Origin: AWTP1-13 sp963827545
Lineage (GTDB): Bacteria; Pseudomonadota; Alphaproteobacteria; Rhizobiales; Hyphomicrobiaceae
Length of the DNA: 64,000 bases
Direction of reading: 5' to 3'
Assembly (NCBI GenBank): GCA_963827545.1
Contig: CAWHBI010000006.1
Coordinates: 39,393-103,392 of the forward strand
The notes under the pieces were generated by a model, which saw only the letters and a program-made list of their open reading frames with translations, was not told the DNA's origin and searched no databases. How positions within the stretch are numbered: the stretch's first letter is position 1; every line of letters begins with the position of its first letter. The translations under genes and the position numbers were made by a program. This document shows positions 1 to 9,011 of this stretch, piece after piece.

Positions 1-451
1 CTCCGCCTTCAGTGTCATCGACACCACGTCCGAGCCGGCGTTCGCCTCCGACATGGCGAGCGCGCCGACGTGCTCGCCCGAGATCAGCTTGGGCAGGAAC
101 TTGCGCTTCTGCGCGTCGCTTGCGTTGCGGCGGATTCTGGTTCACGCACAGGTTGGAGTGCGCCCCGTAGGAAAGGCCGACCGCCGCCGAGCCGCGGCTC
201 AGCTCCTCCATGGCGATGCAGTGCTCGAGATAGCCGAGGCCCGACCCGCCATACTCCTCCTCCACGGTAATGCCGTGCAGCCCCAGATCACCCAGCTTCG
301 TCCACAAATGGCGCGGGAACTCGTTCGACCTGTCGATCTCGGCAGCGAGCGGCGCAACCTCGTCGCTGGTAAACCCGCGCACGCTCGATCTGAGCTGATC
401 GGCCGTCTCGCCGAGATCGAAATTGAGAGCCGGGAAATCATTGGGGATCAT
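1..451 (-). CDS. isovaleryl-CoA dehydrogenase, N-terminal part, frameshifted
   Basis: FAD-dependent acyl-CoA dehydrogenase of leucine degradation (isovaleryl-CoA to 3-methylcrotonyl-CoA). The protein starts MIPNDFPALNFDLGETADQL and continues with the family segments EEEYGGSGLGYLEHCIAMEE and GLSYGAHSNLCVNQ. A one-base insertion (extra T near 133-139, GATTCTGG for expected GATCTGG) then breaks the frame. The other frame continues with KFLPKLISGEHVGALAMSEA and GSDVVSM, typical of this family. The start ATG at 451 follows an AGGGAG ribosome site. The 3' part lies outside the window. Family identity is clear; the exact substrate (isovaleryl versus another short-chain acyl-CoA) is inferred from resemblance. 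Confidence 0.8.
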   Translation of the reverse strand, partial: MIPNDFPALNFDLGETADQLRSSVRGFTSDEVAPLAAEIDRSNEFPRHLWTKLGDLGLHGITVEEEYGGSGLGYLEHCIAMEELSRGSAAVGLSYGAHSNLCVNQNPPQRKRRAEAQVPAQADLGRARRRARHVGGERRLGRGVDDTEGG

Positions 452-598
452 GGGATATTTCTCCCTGCAGGATGCCCCCTTGGCTAGCGCCCTAACCGCC
501 GCCCGGCAAGGCGTTTCGCGGACGGTCGCGGCGCGAGCACTTTACGCAGGGGCAGGCGCGAACTCATAGTGCCGCCGGACGCACATTCAGGACAGCGC

Positions 599-1076
599 AT
601 GCAAGCACCGCCAGCCTCGCGCCCTTCCACCGTGCCGTGGCCTCCGGTGTTGATCGTTGCCGCGCTCGGCATCGCCGTGCTCCTCGGCAGGACCTACCCG
701 CTCGCTTGGCCCGGCCTGGACGACCTGCCCGCACGCCTCGTCGGCTACGGCCTGGGCGCGGCCGGGCTGGCGCTCGCCTTCTGGGGGCTCGCTACGCTCT
801 ACGCGGCGGGCACCACCGTGCATGCGCACAAGAGCGCCGGCCGGCTTGTCACCGAAGGCCCGTTCCGCTTCCGGCGCAATCCCATCTACATGGGCGAGGT
901 GCTGGCCTTCCTCGGGCTTGCCGAGCTGACCCACAACATATGGTTCGCAATCATCGCGCCCCTGTTCGCAATCGCCATCCAGAGGCTTGCAATTCTTCCC
1001 GGAGGAGCGGCATCTGGAGGAGCGGTTCGGACAGGACTACCTCGACTACAAGGAGCGCACGCGACGCTGGTTCTGA
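599..1076 (+). CDS. isoprenylcysteine carboxyl methyltransferase-family membrane protein, frameshifted
   Basis: Small integral-membrane methyltransferase-like protein of the ICMT/PEMT type, with several hydrophobic helices and the conserved core FRFRRNPIYMG around residue 90. After ...AIAIQR a one-base insertion near 981-988 shifts the frame. The adjoining frame carries the expected family ending (FFPEERHLEERFGQDYLDYK, then ERTRRWF and stop at 1076). Without the repair, translation runs on into the next gene and yields a false fusion of about 391 residues. The ATG at 599 is preferred over an upstream GTG because AGGA lies just before it. The methyl acceptor in bacteria is generally unknown. 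Confidence 0.7.
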
Positions 1077-1090
1077 GGACCAAGTGGGCA

Positions 1091-1744
1091 ATGGACAAAG
1101 ACGAGCGCGAGGAGGAGCAGGAGTTCCTGAGCGGATTGAAGGCCCGCACGGGGCGTGACCTTGCCGAATGGATGAGGGCAATCACGGCCCAGGGCTTCGC
1201 CGACAAGAACGAGACCATCGACTGGCTGCGCGGCGAGGGCCTGCCCTTTGCGCGTGCGTCGTGGCTCGAGCGCATCCACAGCAACGGCGGCAAACCGATC
1301 TACTCGGATTTGCCCCCCATGCAGGGGAAACAGCCGCAACCTCCTTCAAGGCCGCCGCCAGCCAGGCCTGCCCCAAAACCGCTCTCGCCGAGCGACGCTG
1401 CATCGCTCGAAAAGCTGGTCTCGGCTGCCAAGGGCTATCGACCGCTTTACCATCTCCTCGAGGCCGAGATCCGCAAGACGCTTCCCGGTGTCGGCATCAC
1501 TCCGCGTGCCGGATACGTGTCCCTCGGTGCCCCGGCCGAGTTCGCGGCCGTCACCCTGCACGCCACGGAGCTTCGCCTCGGGCTCGACCTGGGCGACCGC
1601 GCGTTCGATCCCCATCTGCAGAAAGCCAAGTTGAAGGGCCCCGGCCCCGCCATCACGCATATGGTGGTGCTCACGGACGCCCGGCAGGTGAACGATGATC
1701 TCATCGCCTTGCTCAGGGCGGCGAACTTGCGCGTCAATGGCTAA
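1091..1744 (+). CDS. DUF4287 / DUF5655 domain protein
   Basis: Protein of 217 residues of unknown function. The N-terminal 70 residues (EFLSGLKARTGRDLAEWM and following) resemble DUF4287, found in small stand-alone proteins. A Pro-rich linker (about residues 78-100) leads to a C-terminal half with YRPLYHLLEAEIRKTLPGV and ELRLGLDLG, resembling DUF5655 (a predicted transport/regulatory domain). It starts 15 bases after the repaired stop of the methyltransferase gene and lies in the same frame as the broken upstream frame, so an automatic caller would merge the two. No signal peptide is visible, so it is probably cytoplasmic. Confidence 0.72.
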   Translation: MDKDEREEEQEFLSGLKARTGRDLAEWMRAITAQGFADKNETIDWLRGEGLPFARASWLERIHSNGGKPIYSDLPPMQGKQPQPPSRPPPARPAPKPLSPSDAASLEKLVSAAKGYRPLYHLLEAEIRKTLPGVGITPRAGYVSLGAPAEFAAVTLHATELRLGLDLGDRAFDPHLQKAKLKGPGPAITHMVVLTDARQVNDDLIALLRAANLRVNG

Positions 1745-1816
1745 GGCGCTCGCCGGCCACACAAAAAAGCCCCATTCTCGGCCCCATGCTTGACCGTAGC
1801 TTTGAGAGGTGCGGGT

Positions 1817-3166
1817 ATGATTACCATCGTCCGCAGTTCGCTTGCGCTGGCCACGCTTGCCGTTGTCGCAGCCGTGCCGGTATCGGCCATCGCGCAGTCG
1901 GCCCAACGCGACGGCATCGGCGAGATCCTGAAGCGCACGCCAGAGGCGGGCACGCAGGTTGCCCAGTCCAAGCAGCCCTCGACCGCCACCCCTGCGCCGC
2001 AGGCTCCCGCAGCTACCCCTCAGGCCCCCGCCGCAGGCGCCATTCCCGACCCCCGCGAGGGGGATCTCAGCCACGAGCAGGCGCAGCGCCTGATGAAGTC
2101 GGTCGACGCCATCCTCCAGGATGCAGCAAAGAACCGCGGCGAGGCACGCAAGCTGCCCACCGAGAACGACTACATCGTCCGGCCGATCTGGACCGAGACG
2201 CGCGAGGACCGTGAGAGGAAGATCCGCGAGTTGCTGGATGCCGCCCTCGGCATCGTCACCGACGTGCAGGTCGTCGATCTGCAGAAGAAGATCGATGGCC
2301 TGCGCAAGAACATTCGCGAGCACGACGATCGCATCGTCAAGCTGCGTGAGAAGCAGCTCGGCGCACCCAAGGACGGCATGCTTCCCGGCATCCTCACCGA
2401 CACGGTGGACAGCCTCAACAAGGACATCGACGAAACCAAAAAGAGGACCGATCTCAATCGCGACGAGATCAGGAAGATCAAGACCGAGGTGCACGAGGCA
2501 CTCCGCAAAGCCGGCGTGCAGCTTTCGCCAGAGCAGGTCGACCTGCTGCTCGACAGCGTGCTCTCGGGCGACCTCGTGCGCCTTGTCGCCGTGTTCAACT
2601 CCGCCAAGCTGATCGACGGCCAGCTCGGCAAGCTGATGATCGCGTCGGGAGAGAACATCGGCGCTGCGCGCAAGTACTTCGCCATGCACGCCGCCCTGTT
2701 TGCGCTGCTGGTGCACGCGCAGGATCTGCTGATCGCCAAGATCGACAAGCAGTATATCCCGAAGCTGTCGGCGATCGAGGTCGACATCCGCGCCGCCCGC
2801 AGCAAGACCGCGGAGCTGCTGCGCGCAGAAAATCGCGAGGACCAGAAGCGGGCGCTCGAGGCCAATCGCGAGAGCCAGCGCCTCGCCGAGGACGCCGCCA
2901 AGGGCTATCGCCGCTATCTCCTGCAGCAGCGCGAGCAGGTCGCCAAGGCCCGCCAGCGCGCCACCCACGATCTCAGGATCGCCGACAACACGTTCGAGAC
3001 CGTCGAGGCCAGCTTTCAGCTGCGCAATCTGATGCGCGACTCCGCGGCCTCGTTCGAGGCGATCCAGAAGCTCGAGGCACCCACCTTCGACCAGATCTTC
3101 AAGAACGAGGAGCTGCGCCGCGAGTTCGAGAATCTCACGCGCAAATTGGACGCTCCGACGAGCTGA
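1817..3166 (+). CDS. secreted coiled-coil protein of unknown function
   Basis: 449 residues with a clear signal peptide (MITIVRSSLALATLAVVAAV then VSAIAQS, cleavage near residue 28). A Pro/Ala-rich stretch follows, then long charged helices rich in Lys, Glu, Arg and Asp (for example DLQKKIDGLRKNIREHDDRI near residue 155), suggesting coiled coils in the periplasm. Start chosen at ATG 1817 after AGAGG, 27 bases inside the longest frame, because the signal peptide begins there. I recognise no catalytic motif. Its neighbour downstream is an extensin-like envelope protein, so an envelope role is possible but unproven. Confidence 0.65.
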   Translation: MITIVRSSLALATLAVVAAVPVSAIAQSAQRDGIGEILKRTPEAGTQVAQSKQPSTATPAPQAPAATPQAPAAGAIPDPREGDLSHEQAQRLMKSVDAILQDAAKNRGEARKLPTENDYIVRPIWTETREDRERKIRELLDAALGIVTDVQVVDLQKKIDGLRKNIREHDDRIVKLREKQLGAPKDGMLPGILTDTVDSLNKDIDETKKRTDLNRDEIRKIKTEVHEALRKAGVQLSPEQVDLLLDSVLSGDLVRLVAVFNSAKLIDGQLGKLMIASGENIGAARKYFAMHAALFALLVHAQDLLIAKIDKQYIPKLSAIEVDIRAARSKTAELLRAENREDQKRALEANRESQRLAEDAAKGYRRYLLQQREQVAKARQRATHDLRIADNTFETVEASFQLRNLMRDSAASFEAIQKLEAPTFDQIFKNEELRREFENLTRKLDAPTS

Positions 3167-3274
3167 GGCCGCGCCTGGCGACAGGCGCAGCCCAGCTCAA
3201 GCAACCATTGTTCCACCACAAACCGCACCCACATTGGGTGTAGTGCCAATTCGCGTGCGGGACGCCCAGTCGGC

Positions 3275-4723
3275 ATGTTTTCTCCGTCGAAGTATTTTCC
3301 GAAACGCTCCGAGCCCAGGTTCGGCCTGGTTCCCAGGCTGGGTGCGTATCGCCCGGTCGGGTTGCTTTCGTCGGCGCACTTCTCCAAACACCTGACGACC
3401 CTGTCCAAGGCGCTCGCCTCGGTGTCGACCAATCTCTCGATTGCAGCCCTTCTGGGGCTTGCCCTCGTCCCCCTGCTGCCGCACCACGCGGCGTCCATTC
3501 TTGCCCATCGCGCGTCTCTGCCGGTACCGGCGTCTGCCACTCCGATCGAGGTCGTGCGCGCCAAGCCCGTGCCGGTGCCCGATGCGCAGGCCACGGCCAG
3601 GACTCCGCTGACGGACGCTGCTCGGGAGCTCTACCAGCAGCAGGAGGCGGCGGTGCAACTGGCCGCGCGCCGGTCACGTGAGCCGCTGGCGCGGCTGGAG
3701 CCGGAGAGCGGCGACATGGGCAAGCCCGGGGCCGGCGCACAGGCTTCCAAGACGCCCATCCCGCCGGCCGATCCCAAATCCGACGCTGCGAAGGTCGAGC
3801 CGCCGCCCGACGTGTGGTCCGATGCCGAGATCATCGCCGCGCTCAGAGACTGCCTCAAGCGCCTGGCGCCCCTTGGCGCCGAGGTCGACATCGCGCCGCC
3901 CGTCAAGCACGAGCAATGCGGCGCGCCGGCACCCGTGCTGCTGAAGCGCATCGGCTCCGGCCCCAACCGGGTCGAATTCCAGCCGCCTCCCATGCTCAAT
4001 TGCGCGATGGTCTCGAGCCTCCAGGCGTGGGTCGAAAAGACCCTGCAACCCGCGGCCCAGGAGGTCCTCGGCAGCCCCATCGCGCGCCTGCGCAGCGTTT
4101 CTGGATACGCCTGCCGCAATCGCAACGGCGCCAGGAGCTTCACGGACCGCCTGAGCGAGCACGCGCTCGCCAACGCCATCGACATCGCGGGCTTCGTGAC
4201 GGCCGACGGCCGCAACATCGACGTGGTGCGCAACTGGGGGCCTACGGCGCGCGACATGCGCGAGCAGCAGGAAAAGGCCGAGGAGCGGGCGGCGCAGGCC
4301 AAGGCTGCGGCAAAGCAGGCGGAGCGGGAGGCCGCGGAAGCGGCCAGGGCGGTGAAGAAGGAGCCGGCCAGCAAGCGCGAGCGCGCCAAGGCCGAAGCCG
4401 ACCGTCTGAAGCAAGAGGCCGAGCGCCTGAAGCAGGAAGCGGAGCAGCGGGAGGCCGAGCGGCGCAAGGGCTTGCTGCGCATAGCCGAGCTGCAGAACCC
4501 AGGCAGAGGCGCCGACCCGAAAGCCGACGCCAGGGCCGTTCCCACGACCGCCACATCTGCCGACAGCTCCAGGCCCGCCGCTGAAACTGTGTTCCTGCGC
4601 CGTCTGCACAAGGGTGCCTGCGCCACCTTCGGCACCGTGCTCGGTCCCGAAGCCAACGACGCCCATCGCGATCATTTCCACTTCGATCTGGCTCCCCGCC
4701 GGCGCAGTTCCTTCTGCGAGTAG
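3275..4723 (+). CDS. extensin-like family protein with an internal coiled-coil insertion
   Basis: 482 residues with one hydrophobic segment near residues 52-72 (LSIAALLGLALVPLLPHHAA), so probably anchored or exported. The extensin_like_C fold is seen in two pieces: residues about 188-322 (RDCLKRLAPLGAEVDI; SVSGYACRNRN; LSEHALANAIDIAGF) and about 440-482 (FLRRLHKGACATFGTVLG; DAHRDHFHFDLA). Between them sits roughly 115 residues of Ala/Glu/Lys/Arg-rich coiled coil (about 326-400) plus a linker, where typical members run straight on. The family has conserved His/Asp residues resembling those of D,D-peptidase-like enzymes, and a wall role is inferred. Upstream start codons are not excluded. Confidence 0.8.
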   Translation: MFSPSKYFPKRSEPRFGLVPRLGAYRPVGLLSSAHFSKHLTTLSKALASVSTNLSIAALLGLALVPLLPHHAASILAHRASLPVPASATPIEVVRAKPVPVPDAQATARTPLTDAARELYQQQEAAVQLAARRSREPLARLEPESGDMGKPGAGAQASKTPIPPADPKSDAAKVEPPPDVWSDAEIIAALRDCLKRLAPLGAEVDIAPPVKHEQCGAPAPVLLKRIGSGPNRVEFQPPPMLNCAMVSSLQAWVEKTLQPAAQEVLGSPIARLRSVSGYACRNRNGARSFTDRLSEHALANAIDIAGFVTADGRNIDVVRNWGPTARDMREQQEKAEERAAQAKAAAKQAEREAAEAARAVKKEPASKRERAKAEADRLKQEAERLKQEAEQREAERRKGLLRIAELQNPGRGADPKADARAVPTTATSADSSRPAAETVFLRRLHKGACATFGTVLGPEANDAHRDHFHFDLAPRRRSSFCE

Positions 4724-4897
4724 CGGCGCAATGGCGGTCAGACCCATTGCCTCGACGCTCGATCGGGTGCATCGGCCAGATGCGGCTCGTCGCTGATTGC
4801 GCCCTGACCCCGAGGTCACAGCGTGGCACCCTCCATGGACCGCACCGCACGGGCGGCATAGAGTGGGGCGAACGCTGCATGCACCCGCAGGTGAAGC

Positions 4898-5941
4898 ATG
4901 GATCACGCCCCCGCCGAGACGCCCGAGCGCAAGGCCTTCTACGCCCGCATCGACAAGCAGAACATGACGCCGCTGTGGGCGGTCCTGAGCAACCTGATCA
5001 CGCCGGAGCCCAAGAGCGGCTGCCTGCCCGCGCTGTGGCGCTTCGATGAAATCCGCTCCGCCATGCTGGAGGCGGGCAGGCTGATCACGGCCAAGGAAGC
5101 CGAACGCCGCGTGCTGATCCTGGAAAATCCCGGCATGCGCGGCCAGTCGAAGATCACCACCTCGCTCTATGCCGGTGTGCAGCTCGTCATGCCGCACGAG
5201 GTCGCCCCCGCGCACCGCCATTCGCAGTCGGCCCTGCGCTTCGTGCTGGAGGGGCAGGGGGCCCACACCAGCGTCAACGGCGAGCGCACCATGATGTCGC
5301 CGGGCGACTTCGTCATCACGCCCTTCATGGCGTGGCACGACCACGGCAACCACACCGATGAGCCGATGTTCTGGCTCGACGGGCTCGACATCCCGATCAT
5401 CCAGACGCTCGATGCCTCCTTTGTCGAGCGTCACGAGGAAGAGGAGCAGCCGATCGGCAAGCCGGCCGGCTATTCGGCGGCACGCTACGGCGCCAATCTT
5501 CTCCCGGTGGACTATCGCGACGGCTCGGCGACCTCGCCGATCTTCAACTATCCCTATGCGCGCACCCGCGAGGCCCTCGCTGAGCTCGCCAAGGCCGGCA
5601 GTCTCGACCCCTGCCACGGCATCAAGATGCGCTATTCCAACCCCGTCACCGGCGACCACGCCATGCCGACGATGGGGACGTTCATCCAGCTCCTGCCCAA
5701 GGGCTTCAAGACCGGGCGCTATCGCGCGACGGACGCCACCGTCTATGCTGCGATGGAGGGGCGCGGCCGCACGCGCGTCGATGACCAGACCCTCGACTGG
5801 GGACCAAAGGACATCTTCGTCGTCCCGAGCTGGAAGCCGGTCACTCACGAGGCCGACCAGGAAAGCGTGCTCTTCAGCTTCTCCGACCGCCCCGTGCAGG
5901 AGAAGATCGGCGTATGGCGCGAGGACCGCGGGAATGCGTGA
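4898..5941 (+). CDS. gentisate 1,2-dioxygenase
   Basis: Fe(II)-dependent bicupin that opens the ring of gentisate to maleylpyruvate. The 347-residue length is normal. The N-terminal cupin shows APAHRHSQSALRFVLEG (His106, His108) and AWHDHGNH (His147), the expected iron ligands. The second, degenerate cupin follows (TDATVYAAMEGRGRTRVDDQ). The ATG is preceded by AGGTGA. No maleylpyruvate isomerase or fumarylpyruvate hydrolase gene is adjacent, so the rest of the gentisate pathway must lie elsewhere. A related 1-hydroxy-2-naphthoate or salicylate dioxygenase is possible. Confidence 0.85.
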   Translation: MDHAPAETPERKAFYARIDKQNMTPLWAVLSNLITPEPKSGCLPALWRFDEIRSAMLEAGRLITAKEAERRVLILENPGMRGQSKITTSLYAGVQLVMPHEVAPAHRHSQSALRFVLEGQGAHTSVNGERTMMSPGDFVITPFMAWHDHGNHTDEPMFWLDGLDIPIIQTLDASFVERHEEEEQPIGKPAGYSAARYGANLLPVDYRDGSATSPIFNYPYARTREALAELAKAGSLDPCHGIKMRYSNPVTGDHAMPTMGTFIQLLPKGFKTGRYRATDATVYAAMEGRGRTRVDDQTLDWGPKDIFVVPSWKPVTHEADQESVLFSFSDRPVQEKIGVWREDRGNA

Positions 5942-5970
5942 CAAGAGGGGTCATACTGAGCGGCCTATCC

Positions 5971-6108
5971 TTCCACCCGTCATCCCGGCCCAGCAATCGC
6001 GCTAGAAGCGCGAATTGCGCAGAGCCGGGATCTGCGGCGAGAAGGTGTCCGTGCGGCAGATCCCGGACAGTCTCGGCTGCGCCTCGGCTTCCGGGATGAC
6101 GGGTGGAT
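5971..6108. repeat. dispersed palindromic repeat, copy A
   Basis: About 138 bases bounded by inverted CCACCCGTCATCCCGG / CCGGGATGACGGGTGG termini, with internal GCCGGGATCTGC / GCAGATCCCGG arms. A near-identical copy in the opposite orientation lies at 33632-33768. It sits between convergent genes. Such REP-like elements are common in alphaproteobacterial intergenic DNA; no coding capacity is seen. Confidence 0.9.
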
Positions 6109-6127
6109 TCATTGGCTCGGCGGTTAT

Positions 6128-6189
6128 CAGACCCCTCGCGTTCACCGTATTGTGCAGATCGCCACGTTGGTGGCGAGGGGTCTGACCCC
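6128..6189. terminator. nested hairpins between convergent genes
   Basis: CAGACCCCTCGC (6128-6139) pairs perfectly with GCGAGGGGTCTG (6173-6184). Inside is CGCCAC (6160-6165) with GTGGCG (6170-6175), and GGGGTC/GACCCC overlaps the right arm. The position between the ends of the gentisate dioxygenase gene and a small minus-strand gene suggests a bidirectional terminator or REP element. There is no strong T-run. Confidence 0.5.
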
Positions 6190-6194
6190 TTTCC

Positions 6195-6506
6195 CTACAA
6201 CAGCCGGCACGGCTTGGCACTCGCCGTGCAGTGCTTGGCCGAAGCACCCCCGCCGCACGTCACCTGCTGCTCGTCCGCCCGCCGCCAGAAGCGATAGGCC
6301 CAGCCGTAGGTGTCGCGGGCCCGCGCGCTCCAGTTGGCGATGGCGTTCTCGCGTGCGCGCCGCTCACGCGAGGCGTCGCTGACCTGGGCGGCCGAGCGCG
6401 CCTTGGCCGTGATCACATCCTTGCAGACCTTGGCGTGCGCCGGAGCCGCTGCAGTCGACAGTCCCACCGCAATGCTGAGGATGGCGGCACGGAAACGGAT
6501 GCGCAT
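6195..6506 (-). CDS. small secreted protein of unknown function
   Basis: 103 residues. Signal peptide MRIRFRAAILSIAVGLSTAA with cleavage near AHA-KV, followed by a mature chain with an Arg/Ala helix and three Cys (VCKD, VTCGG, KHC) plus another near the C-terminus (PCRLL). The start at 6506 is set by an AGGAG eight bases upstream; a longer in-frame reading lacks this. It lies just 35 bases downstream of the penicillin-acylase-family gene on the same strand but with its own ribosome site. Resembles small alphaproteobacterial periplasmic proteins; no function assigned. Confidence 0.6.
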   Translation of the reverse strand: MRIRFRAAILSIAVGLSTAAAPAHAKVCKDVITAKARSAAQVSDASRERRARENAIANWSARARDTYGWAYRFWRRADEQQVTCGGGASAKHCTASAKPCRLL

Positions 6507-6541
6507 CACGGAAACTCCTCTTCCAACCGATGTCGTTGAGA

Positions 6542-8989
6542 TCAGCGCGGCGCGAGCTTCCACGTGCCCAACGGCGCCTTGGCGACAGTCTCACGCTTGG
6601 TCGATATCTCGATGTACTCGCCCTTGGCCCAGCGGTCGGCGAACGAGCGGTAGAACGGCGACATCGGGTTGCCCGACTGGCCGGTGGTGTGGATGTAGAG
6701 CGATCGGTCGAGATCGGCGAAGTCGTAGATCGCCCGAAAGCTGGAGGCGTGCCGATTGGCAAACGGCGGCTCCTCGGCGAAGTCCATCTTGCCGCGGTTG
6801 AGGGTGTAGTCGCCACCCGGAGTGGGCACCTCCACGTTGAAATAGGAGGCAAGGCGGGCCACGGCTCCGAACGGCCGGTGCTCGCCGTGGGCATAGTGCG
6901 CGGGACCCCAGAGCCACTTGGCGCGGTCGGGACCGTAGCGGAAGTCCAGCTCCCGCAGCGCGCGGTTGAGCGCCACCGCCAGCACCGCGCCACAGCTTTC
7001 CCGCTCCGGCGTCGTGCGGTCGTCGCACCAGTCGCGCCCCTTTGCGTGCCCCTCCAGCAGGCGGATCAGGGCCGTCGCGCGGAAATCGAAATAGCGATCG
7101 AACACCGGCCCCAGATCGTCGCGATAAATGGCCCGCACCGCCTCGCGCACCCACGCGGCAAAGATCAGCGGCTCGGGCCTGTCGGCCCGCATGACGGCAT
7201 CCCAGGTTGTCAGCTGGTCGAGCACAGCGTCGTCGACGGAGCCACCCGCCTGCGCCGCCGCGATCATCAGCGGCTGCAGCTTGGCGAGCGCCGGGGAGAG
7301 CACATCGGCCTGGGCCGCGCGCATGCTGTCCATGTCGTGCTTGTCCCGGTCGAAGATGAGCTCCTTGATGCGCTGCTGGCGGAATGGTGGATCCCAGTCA
7401 TAGGTCAGGTGGTGCGGGTAGTTCGGTTCGACGATGCGGGCGTTGGCCGTGCCGATGGCCCCGACGTTGGCGTCGTCCACACGCGGCAGGTCTTCGTACT
7501 TGAGAAACCCCTTCCAGTCGTAGCTCTCGTCCCAGCCCGGCACCGGCGCACGCCCCGCCACCTTGTTCCTGGGATCGCGCACCGGCACCCGGCCAGGCGC
7601 GATCAAGCCGATCTTTCCCGTGGCATCAGCCAGCACCATGCTCTGCATCGGCACCGCGAACAGGCGCATGCGCTCCATGTAAGCGCCGATGCTGCGCATG
7701 CTCGGGTCGAACATGCCCGCAGCAACGGTGGTGTCTTCGTCGCTCAACGCCGTCCATTGCAGCGCCGCCACATGGTTGCTCGCCAACAATCCTTCCAGAT
7801 TGCGATAGAAGCCGGGCAGGACGGGACCGTGCCGCGTGCGCCGGCGCTCCACCTTGCGCACGCCCACGCCCTTGACGGCGATCGCCATCTCCTCGACCAC
7901 GAACGGTCGCCAACCTTGCGGGGTCTGGTATTCGCGTGGATTGTCCGGGTTGACCTTTTCGATGAAGATGTCCTGCACATCCGGCCCGGTGTTCGTGAAG
8001 CCCCAGGCAATGTTGTCGCCGCGGCCGAGCACGACAAGCGGCACGCCGGGCAGGCTGGCGCCGGTCACGTTCGCCACGTCTTCGCCCGGCCGCTCCAGCG
8101 CCAGATGCGCCAGGTACCAGACCGCCGGGGCCGCGAGCCGCAAGTGCGGGTCGTTGGCGAGCAGCGGCTTGCCCGATGTCGTGCGCGCGCCCGACACCAC
8201 CCAGTTGTTGGAGGCGCCGCTGGCGATCAGGTCGTCGACCAGGGTTGCGGCATCCGCCCGGCGCTGGGCCGTGGCCCCCCGCCGCAGGGGATAGAGCCCG
8301 GCGATTTCCGGCATCGGCGGCGGCCTATCGGTAGCGTCGAGCGGCATCAGGTCCTCGATCTCGGCCGAGGTCAGCCCTTGTGCCGCGAGCGCGAGACGGA
8401 GAAGCTCGTGATTGATGTTGGTGGAGAGTTGCAGCGCCATCAGCTTGATGACGACGACGCTGTCGGCCGGCTGCCATGCCTCCGGCCGATGTCGCAGCAT
8501 GAGGAATTCGGGCGGCAGCCTCGGCTCCAGCCAGCCGATCCCGCGCGTCATGAACGCGTTGACCCCGCGCGCGTAGGCCTCCAGAGCGGTCTTGGCGTCC
8601 TCGGGCAGCCCCGCGATCGCACGCTCGGAGTGGCCGTAGAGATCGAGCGTGCGCAGGAACACGTCGGTCCCGAACGTGCGCTCGCCGAAGATTTCCGACA
8701 GGCGCCCCTGACCGGTGCGCCGCTGCAGCTCCATCTGCCAGAGCCGGTCCTGCCCATGGACGAAGCCCAGCGCCACATAAAGGTCTTCCGTCGTCTTGGC
8801 GAAGATGTGCGGCACGCCTTCCCGGTCGCGCACCACCTCGACAGGAGCCGACAGCCCAGCGATGACGAGCGTGCCCGATGGGGAGGGCACGGTGTTCCGG
8901 AGCAAGCCATAGACCACGCCGATCGCCACCGCGAGCAGAAGCGCGACCGAACCGATCGAAATGCCAGCCCACTTGAGAACCCGCTTCAT
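6542..8989 (-). CDS. penicillin acylase family protein
   Basis: 815-residue N-terminal nucleophile hydrolase precursor (penicillin G acylase / acyl-homoserine-lactone acylase superfamily). N-terminal membrane segment about residues 6-30, alpha-chain with EVVRDREGVPHIFAKT and ALGFVHGQDRLWQMELQRR, a spacer, and the autoproteolysis site GAS-NNWVVSG with catalytic Ser260 becoming the beta-chain N-terminus. Downstream PLLANDPHLRL is also typical. Members cleave amide bonds of beta-lactams, acyl-homoserine lactones or other N-acyl compounds; the substrate cannot be told from sequence. Periplasmic location is inferred from the N-terminal hydrophobic segment. Confidence 0.88.
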   Translation of the reverse strand: MKRVLKWAGISIGSVALLLAVAIGVVYGLLRNTVPSPSGTLVIAGLSAPVEVVRDREGVPHIFAKTTEDLYVALGFVHGQDRLWQMELQRRTGQGRLSEIFGERTFGTDVFLRTLDLYGHSERAIAGLPEDAKTALEAYARGVNAFMTRGIGWLEPRLPPEFLMLRHRPEAWQPADSVVVIKLMALQLSTNINHELLRLALAAQGLTSAEIEDLMPLDATDRPPPMPEIAGLYPLRRGATAQRRADAATLVDDLIASGASNNWVVSGARTTSGKPLLANDPHLRLAAPAVWYLAHLALERPGEDVANVTGASLPGVPLVVLGRGDNIAWGFTNTGPDVQDIFIEKVNPDNPREYQTPQGWRPFVVEEMAIAVKGVGVRKVERRRTRHGPVLPGFYRNLEGLLASNHVAALQWTALSDEDTTVAAGMFDPSMRSIGAYMERMRLFAVPMQSMVLADATGKIGLIAPGRVPVRDPRNKVAGRAPVPGWDESYDWKGFLKYEDLPRVDDANVGAIGTANARIVEPNYPHHLTYDWDPPFRQQRIKELIFDRDKHDMDSMRAAQADVLSPALAKLQPLMIAAAQAGGSVDDAVLDQLTTWDAVMRADRPEPLIFAAWVREAVRAIYRDDLGPVFDRYFDFRATALIRLLEGHAKGRDWCDDRTTPERESCGAVLAVALNRALRELDFRYGPDRAKWLWGPAHYAHGEHRPFGAVARLASYFNVEVPTPGGDYTLNRGKMDFAEEPPFANRHASSFRAIYDFADLDRSLYIHTTGQSGNPMSPFYRSFADRWAKGEYIEISTKRETVAKAPLGTWKLAPR

Positions 8990-9011
8990 CGCACCGACAC
9001 GGCCCGTAAGC

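Noticed and set aside
1745..1790. A-run with G/C-rich sequence as a terminator on the minus strand
   Set aside because: No convincing inverted stem could be drawn around the AAAAAA run.
1346..2968. A 540-codon reading frame on the minus strand
   Set aside because: Antisense to the DUF and secreted coiled-coil genes, lacking any recognised fold; typical of GC-rich antisense frames.
3674..5944. A 756-codon reading frame on the minus strand
   Set aside because: It lies opposite the extensin-like and gentisate dioxygenase genes, which have clear motifs; the frame shows only high-GC shadow composition.
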